Shown: positions 36,972 through 48,296 of the stretch, one piece after another
Position numbering within the stretch: the stretch's first letter is position 1
Layout: each line of letters starts with the position of its first letter
Source: Candidatus Izemoplasma sp.
GTDB taxonomy: Bacteria; Bacillota_I; Bacilli_A; Izemoplasmatales; Izemoplasmataceae
Assembly: GCA_029939945.1 (NCBI GenBank)
Contig: JAOZRX010000007.1
Span: 1-54,749, forward strand
Length of the DNA stretch: 54,749 bases
Reading direction: 5' to 3'
Notes under the pieces: model-generated
Databases searched by the model: none
Told to the model about the DNA's origin: nothing
The model's input: the letters and a program-made list of their open reading frames with translations, nothing else
Translations under genes and position numbers: made by a program

Positions 36972-37790
36972 ATGATTGAATGGATTTATGAAAATCCCAT
37001 TTTTGCAGCATTTTTGGGAACAGTGTTTACATACGCTATCACTGCACTCGGGGCAGCTTTAGTTTTTCCTTTTAAGAATGTTTCAAAGAAATTATTTAAC
37101 GGAATGTTAGGATTTAGTGCCGGAGTAATGATTGCTGCTTCTTTTTGGAGTCTTCTTAGTCCAAGTATTGATTTAGCTGAGGAATTAGGGTTAATCTCTT
37201 GGCTTCCAGCGGTAATTGGATTCTTATCAGGAGGATTATTTTTGTTGATTATTGACAGATATTTACCTCATATGCACGTTATGACAAAACATAGAGAAGG
37301 AGTTGAATCTTCTTGGCATAGAAGTGTTTTGCTAGTTTTAGCAATTACACTACATAATATTCCTGAAGGTTTAGCTGTTGGAGTTGCATTTGGATATGCA
37401 GCTACAGCTTTTGATTCAAGTATTGCAGCAACAGCTGCAATTGGTGGTGCAATCGCACTTGCAATCGGAATTGGACTTCAAAACTTTCCCGAAGGAGCAG
37501 CAGTTAGTGTTCCTTTAAGAAGAGAAGGAATGAGCCAAAAGAAAGCATTTATGATTGGACAATTTAGTGGAATGGTAGAACCTGTAGCGGGTGTTGTTGG
37601 AGCATTACTTGCTTTATCAATGAGAAATGCTTTACCTTATGCATTAAGCTTTGCAGCAGGAGCAATGATTTACGTGGTAATCGAAGAATTAATTCCTGAA
37701 TCTCAGATGATGGAAACTACAAAAATAGCAACTATTGGAGCTATGATTGGGTTTGCTGTTATGATGACGTTGGATATTGCTCTTGGATAA
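36972..37790 (+). CDS. ZIP-family divalent metal transporter
   Basis: 272 aa, about eight membrane helices. The two metal-binding helices carry LHNIPEGLAVGVAFGYA (about residues 129-145) and LQNFPEGAAVSVPLRREG (about 170-187), the ZupT/GufA-type signature HN(I/F)PEG. The intervening loop has HMHVMTKH, a short His cluster near residue 98. Imports zinc or related metals. It lies 11 bp after fba and overlaps or abuts the next ORF. Confidence 0.93.
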   Translation: MIEWIYENPIFAAFLGTVFTYAITALGAALVFPFKNVSKKLFNGMLGFSAGVMIAASFWSLLSPSIDLAEELGLISWLPAVIGFLSGGLFLLIIDRYLPHMHVMTKHREGVESSWHRSVLLVLAITLHNIPEGLAVGVAFGYAATAFDSSIAATAAIGGAIALAIGIGLQNFPEGAAVSVPLRREGMSQKKAFMIGQFSGMVEPVAGVVGALLALSMRNALPYALSFAAGAMIYVVIEELIPESQMMETTKIATIGAMIGFAVMMTLDIALG

Positions 37791-38364
37791 TTTTATATAT
37801 AGAGATTTTGCTGCTTGGAAAATTGAAAACCACGATGTAATAGAAATTTTCCAAAAGAACGAATCAGTAATTCATGATAGAATAGACCCTATTTATTCAG
37901 TGTTGAATCATATCTATGATTTGTTAGTTGAAAAAAAGGAATTAGATGATGAATTAGATATAATTTTTAGAGCCGGATTTAACTATTTACATTCTCAATT
38001 TGAAACTATTAAGATTTATTACGAAAAATTATTTCAATCTGATTGTGATGAGTTTCTAGCTTATAGCGAAATGGTGCTGTATTTACTTTATATTTATGAT
38101 GTTAGAAGTGATATGGAGAATAATGATATAGATTCTGATATTATGGAGTTAAATGAATTAGAAAATTGTATTGAAAATATGATAATTGAACGTAGAAATG
38201 ACTTTGACTATATAAAAGATAAGATGAATGAGACATTAAAAGTTGTTTATAGCAAAATGAACTATGATTACGTTAGTATTGTTGATATATTTGTTGAGAT
38301 AGCTGAAAATCTTGGTATATTTTTATACGAAGATAATGAATTATTATTAGGAAGAGAAGTTTAA
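37777..38364 (+). CDS. Acidic helical protein of unknown function
   Basis: About 195 aa, no recognised family. Strongly acidic (for example ELDDELD and DMENNDIDSDIMELNELEN), mostly helical by composition, no membrane helix or signal. There is no ATG near the 5' end. The start is a TTG at 37777 or 37783, overlapping the end of the ZIP gene, so translation is probably coupled. The start is uncertain by a few residues. Its length, lack of internal stops and following terminator support a real gene. Confidence 0.65.
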   Translation: MLLDNFIYRDFAAWKIENHDVIEIFQKNESVIHDRIDPIYSVLNHIYDLLVEKKELDDELDIIFRAGFNYLHSQFETIKIYYEKLFQSDCDEFLAYSEMVLYLLYIYDVRSDMENNDIDSDIMELNELENCIENMIIERRNDFDYIKDKMNETLKVVYSKMNYDYVSIVDIFVEIAENLGIFLYEDNELLLGREV

Positions 38365-38395
38365 AGGTGAAAGCAAATGCTTACACCTTTTTTTT
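38363..38395 (+). terminator. Terminator after the acidic protein
   Basis: AAAGGTG-A-AAGC-AAAT-GCTT-A-CACCTTT followed by a T run. Confidence 0.8.
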
Positions 38396-38431
38396 AAGAG
38401 TATATTAGTTATTATTTTTATAATTATCGTA

Positions 38432-38437
38432 TATAAT
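38432..38437 (+). promoter_or_regulatory. -10 box of cysE
   Basis: TATAAT, 23 bp before the cysE start, without a clear -35. Confidence 0.4.
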
Positions 38438-38460
38438 GATTTTACAAAAGAGGTGATTAC

Positions 38461-39021
38461 ATGGGAATTTATAACGATATAAATGCTATAAAGAGAAGGG
38501 ACCCTGCAGCAAGACATGCTTTAGAGATTATACTTACTTACAATGGTATGCATGCGGTTTGGATATATAGAATTACACATATTTTGTGGAAAATAAGATT
38601 AAAAACATTAGCTCGCTTATTGGCTAATACAGCTAGATTTTTAACAGGTGTTGACATTCACCCTGCAGCTAAAATTGGTAAAAGATTTGTTATTGATCAT
38701 GGTTCAGGTGTTGTGATTGGCGAGACAGTAGTAATCGGAAATGATGTATTAATATATCATCAAGTTACTTTGGGAGGAACAGGAAATGATTCTTCAGCTA
38801 AAAGACATCCAACAATATGTGATTGTGTAATGATTGCAACAGGAGCAAAAATTCTTGGAGATATTAAAATAGGTGCAATGGCTAAAGTTGGAGCGAATGC
38901 AGTAGTTCTACAAGATGTCCCACCGGGTGCTACAGCTGTAGGAATGCCTGCAAGAATAATTACAAGTAAAGAAGCAATTGAAATGAATTGTAGTTTATCA
39001 AAAAAAGAAAATGATTATTAA
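38461..39021 (+). CDS. cysE: Serine O-acetyltransferase (short CysE)
   Basis: Makes O-acetylserine, the substrate of cysteine synthase. 186 aa, the short form lacking the long N-terminal helical domain of the enterobacterial enzyme. Left-handed beta-helix hexapeptides fill residues about 60-165, with [29 protein letters not shown] and KRHPTI (catalytic His/Asp positions). GAGGTGA start. cysK, the next enzyme of the pathway, lies convergently 30 bp away, so the two are neighbours but not one operon. Confidence 0.94.
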   Translation: MGIYNDINAIKRRDPAARHALEIILTYNGMHAVWIYRITHILWKIRLKTLARLLANTARFLTGVDIHPAAKIGKRFVIDHGSGVVIGETVVIGNDVLIYHQVTLGGTGNDSSAKRHPTICDCVMIATGAKILGDIKIGAMAKVGANAVVLQDVPPGATAVGMPARIITSKEAIEMNCSLSKKENDY

Positions 39022-39035
39022 TCATTTTCTTTTTA
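39004..39035. terminator. Bidirectional terminator cysE / cysK
   Basis: A perfect 12-bp stem (39004-39015 with 39021-39032) and loop TATTA, overlapping the cysE stop. T-rich on both strands. Confidence 0.85.
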
Positions 39036-39051
39036 TTTAGACTCATATATT

Positions 39052-39963
39052 TTATTGATTAAATAGCTCTGTTGATAAATATCTTTCGGCGTTACTTGGA
39101 GATATAGTAAGTATTTTCTTTCCTGGACCAACTTTCTTAGCTAATTGTATTGCAGCAAATACGTTTGCTCCTGTAGAAATCCCAGCAAAAACACCTAAAT
39201 CCTTAGCTAGTTTTCTAGCTGTTTCAAATGCATCTTCATCGCTTACTAATAGAACTTCATCATATATTGAAGTATCTAATATATCAGGGATAAAACCTGC
39301 ACCAATACCTTGTATTTTATGAGGACCTGGCTCATTTCCACTTAATACCGCAGAAGTTTTAGGTTCAATCGCTTTAATACTTATTTTATTATTATATTCT
39401 TTCAAGATTGTGCCCACTCCAGTAATCGTACCACCTGTACCTACTGAAGCTACAAAATAATCCAAATCTGGGATATCTTTAATGATTTCTAATGCAGTGT
39501 TTTTCATATGTGCTAAAGGATTATTTGCGTTTTTAAACTGCATGGGCATAAAATACCCTCTTTCCTTAACTAATCGTTCTGCAACTTTTATTGATTCATT
39601 CATACCTTTTTTTGCTTCTGTCAAGATTAGTTCTGCACCATAGCCTATTAAAATTTTTCTTCTTTCAATACTTAAACTATCAGGCATGGTAAGGATAACC
39701 TTATATCCCTTCGCAGCACCAACCATCGCTAGTCCTATTCCAGTATTACCGCTTGTCGGTTCTACTATAGTGTCTCCTGGTTTTAATAAACCGTCATTTT
39801 CAGCTGCTTCAATCATACTAATTGCAATTCTATCTTTAACACTACCCCCAGGATTGAACCATTCTAATTTTAAATATACATCGGACATGCCCTTAGTTAT
39901 GAATTTACTAAGTTTGATAATTGGTGTATTACCGATTAAGTTATAAATATTATTATATATCAT
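39052..39963 (-). CDS. cysK: Cysteine synthase (O-acetylserine sulfhydrylase)
   Basis: PLP enzyme forming cysteine from O-acetylserine and sulfide. 303 aa, full length. PLP Lys in NPGGSVKDRIA (about residue 43), SGNTGIGLA substrate loop (TSGNTG), phosphate-binding GTGGTITGVG (about residues 174-183). Ends with SPSNAERYLSTELF, the typical C-terminus. Start ATG at 39963 after GAGGTAA; a TATAAT -10 is at 39995-40000 on the minus strand. No T-box or S-box leader is seen. Confidence 0.95.
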   Translation of the reverse strand: MIYNNIYNLIGNTPIIKLSKFITKGMSDVYLKLEWFNPGGSVKDRIAISMIEAAENDGLLKPGDTIVEPTSGNTGIGLAMVGAAKGYKVILTMPDSLSIERRKILIGYGAELILTEAKKGMNESIKVAERLVKERGYFMPMQFKNANNPLAHMKNTALEIIKDIPDLDYFVASVGTGGTITGVGTILKEYNNKISIKAIEPKTSAVLSGNEPGPHKIQGIGAGFIPDILDTSIYDEVLLVSDEDAFETARKLAKDLGVFAGISTGANVFAAIQLAKKVGPGKKILTISPSNAERYLSTELFNQ

Positions 39964-40033
39964 ATAATTACCTCGTTTTTTAAGTCATATTCCTATTATA
40001 TTATTACTTTAAATATTAAACTAACGATATGCT

Positions 40034-40070
40034 AAAAGAAAAAGAGTTGAATATTTAGTATTCAACTCTT
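40034..40070 (-). terminator. Terminator of lysS
   Basis: A perfect 12-bp inverted repeat (40042-40053 with 40059-40070) and loop TTTAG, followed on the minus strand by a T-rich tract. Confidence 0.85.
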
Positions 40071-40076
40071 ATGATA

Positions 40077-41608
<1,532 letters not shown>

Positions 41609-41650
41609 CATTATGATAATTTATATAAAGAAAATAGTACAATTACTGTA

Positions 41651-42610
41651 CTATTTTGTAGCTTCAATTAATACTTCTAGATTATCGTACATAATAGACA
41701 TGTAAGTCGATCCAATATCTTTTTCTTCTTCGGTTAGGTTACCTAATCCATGTAAGAATAAAGGCATAGCTAATTCATCTATTAACTTTAAACCATCAAG
41801 CACTTGATCACCTGCTGGTGAATTAGTGTTTTTTTCAAATAAGATATAGTGAATTTCATGATAATCTGCTTCAAAAACAAATTCAATTATATCACTAGGA
41901 ATACTTTCTGAAGAATGTGGACTTGTAACAATTGACATTATTTCAAGATTATATCTATAATTCCAATAAGTAAACAACATAGCAGTAGTAATAATCGGTT
42001 TACTTGCATTTTCTGCCATAGCTTCATAGTCGGTATGAAGTTTTTCTAGTTGTGCAGAAAGAACTGTAAAGTTATTTTCATATAATTCATTATTATCTGG
42101 ATAAGTTACTACTAATTTATCTCTAACAAGTTTAGCAACTTTTAACATCTTTACAGGATCTAACCAAAAATGAGGATCTTCTGATAAAGAATTTTCATTA
42201 CATTCATAAATAGGATCTTCATCATACTCTAAATGAGAGTGTTCATGACTATAACAAACTAAGTTGTAAGCAATATATTCTGAAACATCGATTAGTTCTA
42301 CTGTACCATCACTAAAAGTTGATTCAGCGTTATCCGGAATATATGTATCTACGCCTCCATTTACATAAAATAATAAATCAGAGTTAATCATATCGATTAT
42401 TTCTTTGGCACTCCAATCAATTGATTCACTATGTACGGTTGAACCAGGCACTCTTTTTACAAGAACTGTATCTCCAGCAATTTGTTCAACAAGATATTGC
42501 ATTGGGTAAACAGTAACATAAATTATCTCTTCAATTTCATTTTCTTTATTACAGGCAGTTAATGTTGAGAACAACATTATTGAGAGAATAAGCATTAATA
42601 TTTTTTTCAT
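41651..42610 (-). CDS. TroA/ZnuA-like metal-binding lipoprotein
   Basis: About 319 aa. Lipoprotein signal ending LTAC (Cys about 20). Cluster-9 substrate-binding fold: VTVYPMQYLVEQIAGD, PGSTVHSESIDWSAKEI (first His), a short His/acidic loop (SHEHSHLEYDEDPIYE), EDPHFWLDPVKM (second His), and a late Glu in LFEKNTNSPAGD. Where relatives have a third His (H-x-A-F-x-Y) the sequence reads TTAMLFTYWNY with no His. Starts at the third in-frame start codon because AGGTGATG is the ribosome site. No permease or ATPase gene is adjacent, so it is an orphan binding protein here. Confidence 0.88.
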   Translation of the reverse strand: MKKILMLILSIMLFSTLTACNKENEIEEIIYVTVYPMQYLVEQIAGDTVLVKRVPGSTVHSESIDWSAKEIIDMINSDLLFYVNGGVDTYIPDNAESTFSDGTVELIDVSEYIAYNLVCYSHEHSHLEYDEDPIYECNENSLSEDPHFWLDPVKMLKVAKLVRDKLVVTYPDNNELYENNFTVLSAQLEKLHTDYEAMAENASKPIITTAMLFTYWNYRYNLEIMSIVTSPHSSESIPSDIIEFVFEADYHEIHYILFEKNTNSPAGDQVLDGLKLIDELAMPLFLHGLGNLTEEEKDIGSTYMSIMYDNLEVLIEATK

Positions 42611-42628
42611 TTTCATCACCTATTTCTT

Positions 42629-42660
42629 ATGTGCAATTATTATATATTAAACGCGCACAT
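42629..42660 (-). promoter_or_regulatory. Promoter and inverted repeat upstream of the TroA-like gene
   Basis: ATGTGC (42629-42634) and GCACAT (42655-42660) form a perfect inverted repeat with 20 bp between, enclosing a minus-strand TATAAT (42639-42644). A repressor dimer bound here would block the promoter; a metal-sensing regulator is a natural guess but unproven. Confidence 0.4.
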
Positions 42661-42671
42661 ATTACAACAAC

Positions 42672-42926
42672 TTATAGTCTTTTTTCTTCAACTATTTCAA
42701 ACATATTTTTTGCATCTTCTTTTCTAGTTGAAAGTTGTAATTCAAGAACCTTTATTGTTACAATTTTATTACCAAAATGAATACTAATTAAATCCCCTAT
42801 TTTAAGCACTGTACTTGATTTTGCAACCCTTTCATTTACATAAATTCGTTGATTATCTGCGACCTCTTTTGCAATTGTTCGCCGCTTAATAATTCTTGAT
42901 ACTTTTAGATATTTATCTAGTCTCAT
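42672..42926 (-). CDS. rqcP: S4-domain protein RqcP (YabO)
   Basis: 84 aa. It matches the Bacillus RqcP/YabO protein along its length: [20 protein letters not shown] and [18 protein letters not shown], then [20 protein letters not shown] and a tail ending FEIVEEKRL. RqcP works with RqcH on the large ribosomal subunit to add alanine tails to stalled nascent chains. In Bacillus yabO lies near the tilS-hpt-ftsH group, and here it directly follows ftsH on the same strand but has its own promoter. Confidence 0.92.
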   Translation of the reverse strand: MRLDKYLKVSRIIKRRTIAKEVADNQRIYVNERVAKSSTVLKIGDLISIHFGNKIVTIKVLELQLSTRKEDAKNMFEIVEEKRL

Positions 42927-42941
42927 AACATCACCATTTAT

Positions 42942-42950
42942 ATTATATCA
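42942..42950 (-). promoter_or_regulatory. Extended -10 promoter of rqcP
   Basis: Minus strand TGA-TATAAT, just after the ftsH terminator and 15 bp before the rqcP start. Confidence 0.5.
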
Positions 42951-42953
42951 TAT

Positions 42954-42980
42954 AAAAAGGATATCTTGGATATCCTTTTT
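42954..42980 (-). terminator. Terminator of tilS-hpt-ftsH
   Basis: AAAAAGGATATC (42954-42965) pairs with GATATCCTTTTT (42969-42980), loop TTG; T-rich on the minus-strand side. Confidence 0.85.
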
Positions 42981-42990
42981 TATACTTTAT

Positions 42991-45000
42991 CTACTTTTTT
43001 TCAGTTTCTTCTACTTTATCTACTTCACTAACAATAGTTTTAACATTGTTTTTCTCAACGATTTTAGCTTTTTCTATTTTCTCTTCAGTGATTTTTATTT
43101 TTTCTATAGCAGCTTTTTCTTTGGCTGCATCACTTATTTTTTTCTTCTCCCACCAACCTAACGATTTCTTCTCAACGATTTCATAAATATCTTCTTTAGT
43201 TAATGTTTCAACTTCAAGTAAATATTTTGCGATAAGTTTTACTAACTCAATATTCTCTTTTAATACATTTGTCGCAATTGTGTAACACTCATCAATAATT
43301 TTTCTTACTTCATTATCAATTTCTAATGCCACTTGATCACTAAATGTTTTGTCAATATTATAATCTCTTCCAAGGAACACTTGTCCACTACGTTTTTCAT
43401 ATTGGATTGGTCCAAGTGAACTCATTCCATACTCTGTAACCATTGATCTAGCTATTTCTGTAGCTTTTTGGAAGTCGTTATGAGCACCTGTAGAAACATC
43501 ATCGAAGATGATTTCTTCACTTACTCGTCCACCAAGTAACCCAGTGATTCTATCTAACAATCCAGTTTTAGTTGCCAAGAATGATTCTTCTTTTTCAGGA
43601 AGCATTAAGGCGTATCCACCAGCTTGTCCACGTGGAATGATTGTAACTTTGTGAACTATATTTGCATTATCTAGTTTAATACCTAGTACAGCGTGTCCTG
43701 CCTCATGATGAGCTATAAAATTACGTTCTCTTTTAGTAAATACACGTGACTTTTTAGCAGGCCCCATCATTACTCTATCAACTGCTTCATCAATATGATA
43801 AAGCTTGATAAAAGGTTTGTTTTCTCTAGCAGTTAGAATTGCTGCTTCATTTAATAGGTTCTCTAAGTCTGCACCTGTAAATCCTGGAGTTCTTCTAGCA
43901 ATTTCTTTAAAAGTGACTTTAGGATCAATTTTTTTATTCTTTGCATGAACTTCTAAGATTGCTTCTCTACTTTTTATATCAGGTCTAGCAATAGTTATTT
44001 GACGATCGAAACGTCCAGGTCTTAGTAATGCTGGATCTAACACATCTGGTCTATTTGTTGCGGCAATTACAATGATACCTGAATTAGAACCAAATCCATC
44101 CATTTCAACAAGTAGTTGATTTAATGTTTGTTCTCTCTCATCATGTCCACCACCAAGCCCAGCACCTCTTTGTCTACCTACTGCATCTATTTCATCAATA
44201 AAGACAATACAAGGAGCATTCTGTTTTGCTGTTTTGAACATATCACGTACACGACTTGCTCCAACTCCAACAAACATTTCAACGAAATCGGATCCACTTA
44301 TTGAATAAAAAGGAACATTTGCTTCGCCAGCAACAGCTCTTGCAAGTAATGTTTTACCCGTACCAGGAGGACCCACTAATAAAACACCAGTAGGTATTCT
44401 TGCGCCTAGTGACATGTACTTTTTAGGATTTTTAAGAAAATCTATTAATTCTGCCATTTCAGCTTTTTCTTCTTCAATACCAGCAACATGCTCAAATGTT
44501 GTTGTTTTACCTTTATTTAATTTTGCTCGATTTTTACCGAAATCAAATGCTTTATTATTTCCACCTTGACTTCTCATAAAGAATCCAATGATAAATATTA
44601 GAATAATTATAGGTAATAAGATTATTAAAATACTCCAAAAACTATAAGAAGAAGCTGCTTTATGATCATACTCTACATCAAAAGTGCCTGCAAGACCAAT
44701 TAAGTTATTTAAAGCATCTTCAGTCGGAGCTATTGATTCAAAAGTATCGTCGTTTTTTAGCGTCCCAGTAATAGAATAAGATTTAATATTTGGATCACCT
44801 GTAATAGGTTCAGATAATATTTCTTTTACATTATTACTTTCTATCTCATCAACTAATTCTAAATATGTGTAATCTAATGGTGGGGTATCATCATAAGAGA
44901 ACATCCATACGGCAGCAAAAACGAATAGCAAAATGATTGCTACTACAATTAAACTACCTAATCTCCCTTGTTGTGGTTTTAGCGGTTTCTTCTCTGCCAT
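42991..45000 (-). CDS. ftsH: ATP-dependent zinc metalloprotease FtsH
   Basis: Membrane-bound AAA+ protease for membrane-protein quality control. 669 aa. Two N-terminal helices (about 17-34 and 121-142) flank a small extracytoplasmic domain. AAA module with Walker [14 protein letters not shown], Walker [12 protein letters not shown], pore loop [15 protein letters not shown] and second region of homology. Zinc site [10 protein letters not shown] near residue 420. The last ~60 residues are a charged Lys/Glu tail. Follows hpt by 11 bp in the conserved tilS-hpt-ftsH operon. It could work with the SPFH protein in this window (SPFH partners of FtsH are known), but this is speculation. Confidence 0.97.
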   Translation of the reverse strand: MAEKKPLKPQQGRLGSLIVVAIILLFVFAAVWMFSYDDTPPLDYTYLELVDEIESNNVKEILSEPITGDPNIKSYSITGTLKNDDTFESIAPTEDALNNLIGLAGTFDVEYDHKAASSYSFWSILIILLPIIILIFIIGFFMRSQGGNNKAFDFGKNRAKLNKGKTTTFEHVAGIEEEKAEMAELIDFLKNPKKYMSLGARIPTGVLLVGPPGTGKTLLARAVAGEANVPFYSISGSDFVEMFVGVGASRVRDMFKTAKQNAPCIVFIDEIDAVGRQRGAGLGGGHDEREQTLNQLLVEMDGFGSNSGIIVIAATNRPDVLDPALLRPGRFDRQITIARPDIKSREAILEVHAKNKKIDPKVTFKEIARRTPGFTGADLENLLNEAAILTARENKPFIKLYHIDEAVDRVMMGPAKKSRVFTKRERNFIAHHEAGHAVLGIKLDNANIVHKVTIIPRGQAGGYALMLPEKEESFLATKTGLLDRITGLLGGRVSEEIIFDDVSTGAHNDFQKATEIARSMVTEYGMSSLGPIQYEKRSGQVFLGRDYNIDKTFSDQVALEIDNEVRKIIDECYTIATNVLKENIELVKLIAKYLLEVETLTKEDIYEIVEKKSLGWWEKKKISDAAKEKAAIEKIKITEEKIEKAKIVEKNNVKTIVSEVDKVEETEKK

Positions 45001-45011
45001 ACTAACACTCC

Positions 45012-45554
45012 TTATTTATTGTAAACTTCCGGTTTTAACACTCCGACATAAGGTAGGTTACGATATTTTTCATCGTAATCAAGTCCAAATCCAACAACAA
45101 ATTCTTTTGGAATTGTTGTTCCGATGTATTCAGGAACAAGTTTTACAACTCTTCCTGCCGGTTTATCTAATAACGTTGCAATTTTAACACTTTTTGCTCC
45201 ACGATAAAGTAATAAATCCTTAATTACTTTAATTGTTTTTCCTGTATCAACTATGTCTTCAGTAATAATAATATGACGATCGTGCACTGGTATACCTAAA
45301 TCTTTCAAGATTTGAACATCTCCTACAGATTTAATACCTCCATGATAACTAGATACATCCATAAATCCTACTTCTAAATGAATGTCCATCTCTGTTAGTA
45401 AATACCCCATAAATGGAACACATCCTTTTAAAAGACCAATTACTAATGGAAATTTGTCTTTGTAGTCTTCTGCGAGTTTTTTACCCATTATTTGAGAAAT
45501 TTCGATAATCTCTTCTTTTGATACCAATACTTTTTCGATGTCTTTTTCTAACAT
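45012..45554 (-). CDS. hpt: Hypoxanthine phosphoribosyltransferase
   Basis: Purine salvage: hypoxanthine or guanine plus PRPP gives IMP or GMP. 180 aa, standard length. PRPP-binding loop [14 protein letters not shown] (about residues 92-105), N-terminal [16 protein letters not shown] and C-terminal [20 protein letters not shown] are all typical. Its ATG overlaps the tilS stop by 1 bp (TAATG). In an organism with surface nucleases it would also serve reuse of bases from imported DNA (inference). Confidence 0.96.
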   Translation of the reverse strand: MLEKDIEKVLVSKEEIIEISQIMGKKLAEDYKDKFPLVIGLLKGCVPFMGYLLTEMDIHLEVGFMDVSSYHGGIKSVGDVQILKDLGIPVHDRHIIITEDIVDTGKTIKVIKDLLLYRGAKSVKIATLLDKPAGRVVKLVPEYIGTTIPKEFVVGFGLDYDEKYRNLPYVGVLKPEVYNK

Positions 45555-46867
45555 TACTTCACCTCATATACATAGATTTTTTTGTTACCTTTATTATTTT
45601 GAAAGGATTTCTTAATTTTGGGAATCCATAACACACTTTCTTTGTTAGCAATTAGAAATAATTTATCTCGTTTTGATAAAGGTATTTTTTTATCTATTAA
45701 GATATCTTTTACCTTTTTTGTCCCGACTTTTAAAATCATTTTGTCACCATTAAGTCTGTTTCTAAGATAGAGTGGAAATACCTCTTCATTATACCATAGT
45801 TCAAAATAAAATGAATTATATTGCGATAATTTATTTTCACTAAAGACGAAACTATCATTATCATTGACAAAGTATTCTCCAAAGCCATTTATTTCAATAT
45901 TTTGTTTAACTAATTTTGTTTTTTTTTCAATAAAAATATACTCATACTCTTTAATAAAATTATACTCTTTTCCAATTGATAAAGATTTGTTTGCATTATT
46001 AGTTTGGCAAATATCTATCATTAGTGTATATTGTTTATAACTAACTTCAACTGAGTTATTTGTAGCAATGTTTACTAAGTGTTTTAATACTTTTATCTTT
46101 ATTATTTTATCTAATTCATTGAATGTTTTCAAGTTAATATTATTATAAAAACAATTATTTTTAATATATTCATCTTTTAATCTTGTTAATACTATATCAG
46201 CAGATTCAATATAGTCTTTAAATTGCATTATTTTCTCATTAAGATTTGGATTCTCTTTTTTAAGAAGAGGGATAATATTATGTCTGTATCTGTTTCTTGT
46301 ATAAGCATCTTCGCTATTAGAAGAATCTTCATAATAAATAACATTATTCTCTTTCGCATAATCCAAAATTTCTTCTTTTGTAACCTCCATTAAAGGTCTC
46401 ACAATAGAAATGTTACGGTCTTTTCTAATTTCAGGGATTCCACCGTACCCACTAAATGATGTACCTCTTGTTAATCTCATTAAAGTTGTTTCAACTTGAT
46501 CATCTAAATGGTGAGCTACCACAATCTTAGAGGCTTTGTATTTTTGAGCAACTGCTTTAAAGAAACCATATCTTTGGTTTCTAGCATCATCATGAAAGTT
46601 AACTTTTTCATTTTTTTTCATGGAACTTCCTTCAAAAGGTATACCTAACTTAATTGCATAGTTTTTAATATGATTATATTCCTCAATTGATTCTTCCCTC
46701 TTGTTATGGTTAACATGAGAGATAATTAGGTTTAAATTAAGATCTAAAGTATTTAGAATATCTAAAAGAACCATCGAATCTACGCCACCACTTAGGGCAA
46801 CAACGACTGTTTCATTTTTTGAAAATATTCTTTTATTTGTTATTAATTTCCCTAAATCTCTTCTCAT
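45554..46867 (-). CDS. tilS: tRNA(Ile)-lysidine synthase
   Basis: Modifies C34 of the tRNA-Ile that reads AUA. About 437 aa. N-type ATP pyrophosphatase motif [14 protein letters not shown] at residues about 23-36, then the family's [20 protein letters not shown] and [11 protein letters not shown]-terminal domain ends NRLNGDKMI...[13 protein letters not shown], as expected. An in-frame GTG at 46876 falls in AGGTGA, so the ATG at 46867 is the start. First gene of tilS-hpt-ftsH. Confidence 0.95.
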   Translation of the reverse strand: MRRDLGKLITNKRIFSKNETVVVALSGGVDSMVLLDILNTLDLNLNLIISHVNHNKREESIEEYNHIKNYAIKLGIPFEGSSMKKNEKVNFHDDARNQRYGFFKAVAQKYKASKIVVAHHLDDQVETTLMRLTRGTSFSGYGGIPEIRKDRNISIVRPLMEVTKEEILDYAKENNVIYYEDSSNSEDAYTRNRYRHNIIPLLKKENPNLNEKIMQFKDYIESADIVLTRLKDEYIKNNCFYNNINLKTFNELDKIIKIKVLKHLVNIATNNSVEVSYKQYTLMIDICQTNNANKSLSIGKEYNFIKEYEYIFIEKKTKLVKQNIEINGFGEYFVNDNDSFVFSENKLSQYNSFYFELWYNEEVFPLYLRNRLNGDKMILKVGTKKVKDILIDKKIPLSKRDKLFLIANKESVLWIPKIKKSFQNNKGNKKIYVYEVK

Positions 46868-46885
46868 ATAAATCACCTTATTTTC

Positions 46886-46894
46886 ATTATAGCA
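46886..46894 (-). promoter_or_regulatory. Extended -10 promoter of tilS-hpt-ftsH
   Basis: Minus strand TGC-TATAAT, 18 bp upstream of the tilS start. Confidence 0.5.
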
Positions 46895-46967
46895 TATTAA
46901 TTGTTATTAGATATTATATCTTGATTTACTTTGAAACACAAAATATTTTTTAGTTGTTTGTAATTTG

Positions 46968-46976
46968 TGATATAAT
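46968..46976 (+). promoter_or_regulatory. Extended -10 promoter of the MFS-maf pair
   Basis: TGA-TATAAT, 36 bp before the start at 47013. Confidence 0.5.
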
Positions 46977-47012
46977 ATATCCAGTAGACAAAAAACAGAA
47001 TGGAGAAAAATT

Positions 47013-48296
47013 ATGTTTAAACTTCCTAAATTAACAAAAAAAGAACGTGCTTGGGTTTTATATGATATAGCAAACTCGGCTTTTATTTTAACAGTAATTA
47101 CTATTTTATTTCCTATCTTATATAACGAAGTTTATATGAGTCATGCTGGAGCAGATTGGAAAACAGGATCTGCAATATTTAAGTATTTAACAAGTGCATT
47201 AGCATTAACAGTGGCTCTTTTGAGCCCGGTTATTGGAGCTTGGTCTAATTATCGTGGAAATAAGAGAAAATTCTTTAAGATTTTTCTAATTATCGGGATA
47301 ATTGGTGGATTTGGAATCGCGATTCCTGGCCTTGATTGGTTATTGTTATTAGTAATCTTCTCGATCTCAAGTATTGGGTATAACTTAACTAATGTTGTTT
47401 ATGATGCATTTTTAGTAGATGTTACAGAAGAAGACAAAATGGATGAAATTAGTGCAACTGGATTTGCATGGGGATATATTGGTAGTTTAGTTCCATTCTT
47501 TTTTGGAATGATTCCTTATTTCTTAGTAACATTTGGTATATTAGATGAATCTATGGGACATTACGCTATTAGTTTTGCGTTTGTTGTTGCTGTTCTTTGG
47601 TGGCTTTATTATTCATTACCAATTTTAAGAGATGTTGAACAAACGTATAATATTGATAGTGATAATAATACATTAGGTGAATCTTTAAAAAGATTAGGAA
47701 AAACATTTAAAGATATTCGTGCTTATCGTTATATTTTCTTATTTTTAATAGCTTATTTACTTTATATTGATGTTGTAAATACTGTTATTAGATTAGCAGT
47801 TAATATAGGTACCGATTTAAATGTTAGTGCTCCTGTATTACTAGGTGTAGTAATATTAGTTCAGTTTATAGGATTCCCTTCAGCAATTATTTATGGACGT
47901 TTAACAAAACATTTTGGTGGTAAAAAGATGATTTTCTATGGTATCTTAGTTTATGCATTAAGTATTTATGTTGTTAGTTTAATCGTTGATGAAAATACAA
48001 CATACTTAATGTGGATAGTAGGGATTCTTATTGGTACTGCACAAGGTGGAATTCAATCTGTAAGTAGAAGTTATTTTGCAAAAATGGTTCCAAAAGAAAA
48101 AGCAAATGATTTCTTTGGATTCTTTAGTGTATTCGGAAGATTTGGTGGAATTGTTTCTCCATTTATCTTAGCTTCATTAGCAATGTATTATGATATGGCA
48201 ACAAATGAAGCTGTTTTATTCTTATTAGGACCATTAACTATTGCAAGTATAATCTTGATATTTGTTAAACCTGACAAAATTGATATAGTTGAGTAA
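47013..48296 (+). CDS. MFS transporter, UMF1/Atg22-like
   Basis: 427 aa with about 12 hydrophobic helices. The N-terminus KKERAWVLYDIANSAFILTV carries the (Y/F)D-(W/I)-ANSA signature of the UMF1 (Atg22-like) branch of the major facilitator superfamily. The loop ending helix 2-3 reads SPVIGAWSNYRGNKRKFF, and VYDAFLVDVTEEDKMDEISATGFAWGYIGS is also typical. Bacterial members have poorly known substrates; yeast Atg22 exports amino acids. GGAG start; overlaps maf by 8 bp. Confidence 0.88.
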   Translation: MFKLPKLTKKERAWVLYDIANSAFILTVITILFPILYNEVYMSHAGADWKTGSAIFKYLTSALALTVALLSPVIGAWSNYRGNKRKFFKIFLIIGIIGGFGIAIPGLDWLLLLVIFSISSIGYNLTNVVYDAFLVDVTEEDKMDEISATGFAWGYIGSLVPFFFGMIPYFLVTFGILDESMGHYAISFAFVVAVLWWLYYSLPILRDVEQTYNIDSDNNTLGESLKRLGKTFKDIRAYRYIFLFLIAYLLYIDVVNTVIRLAVNIGTDLNVSAPVLLGVVILVQFIGFPSAIIYGRLTKHFGGKKMIFYGILVYALSIYVVSLIVDENTTYLMWIVGILIGTAQGGIQSVSRSYFAKMVPKEKANDFFGFFSVFGRFGGIVSPFILASLAMYYDMATNEAVLFLLGPLTIASIILIFVKPDKIDIVE

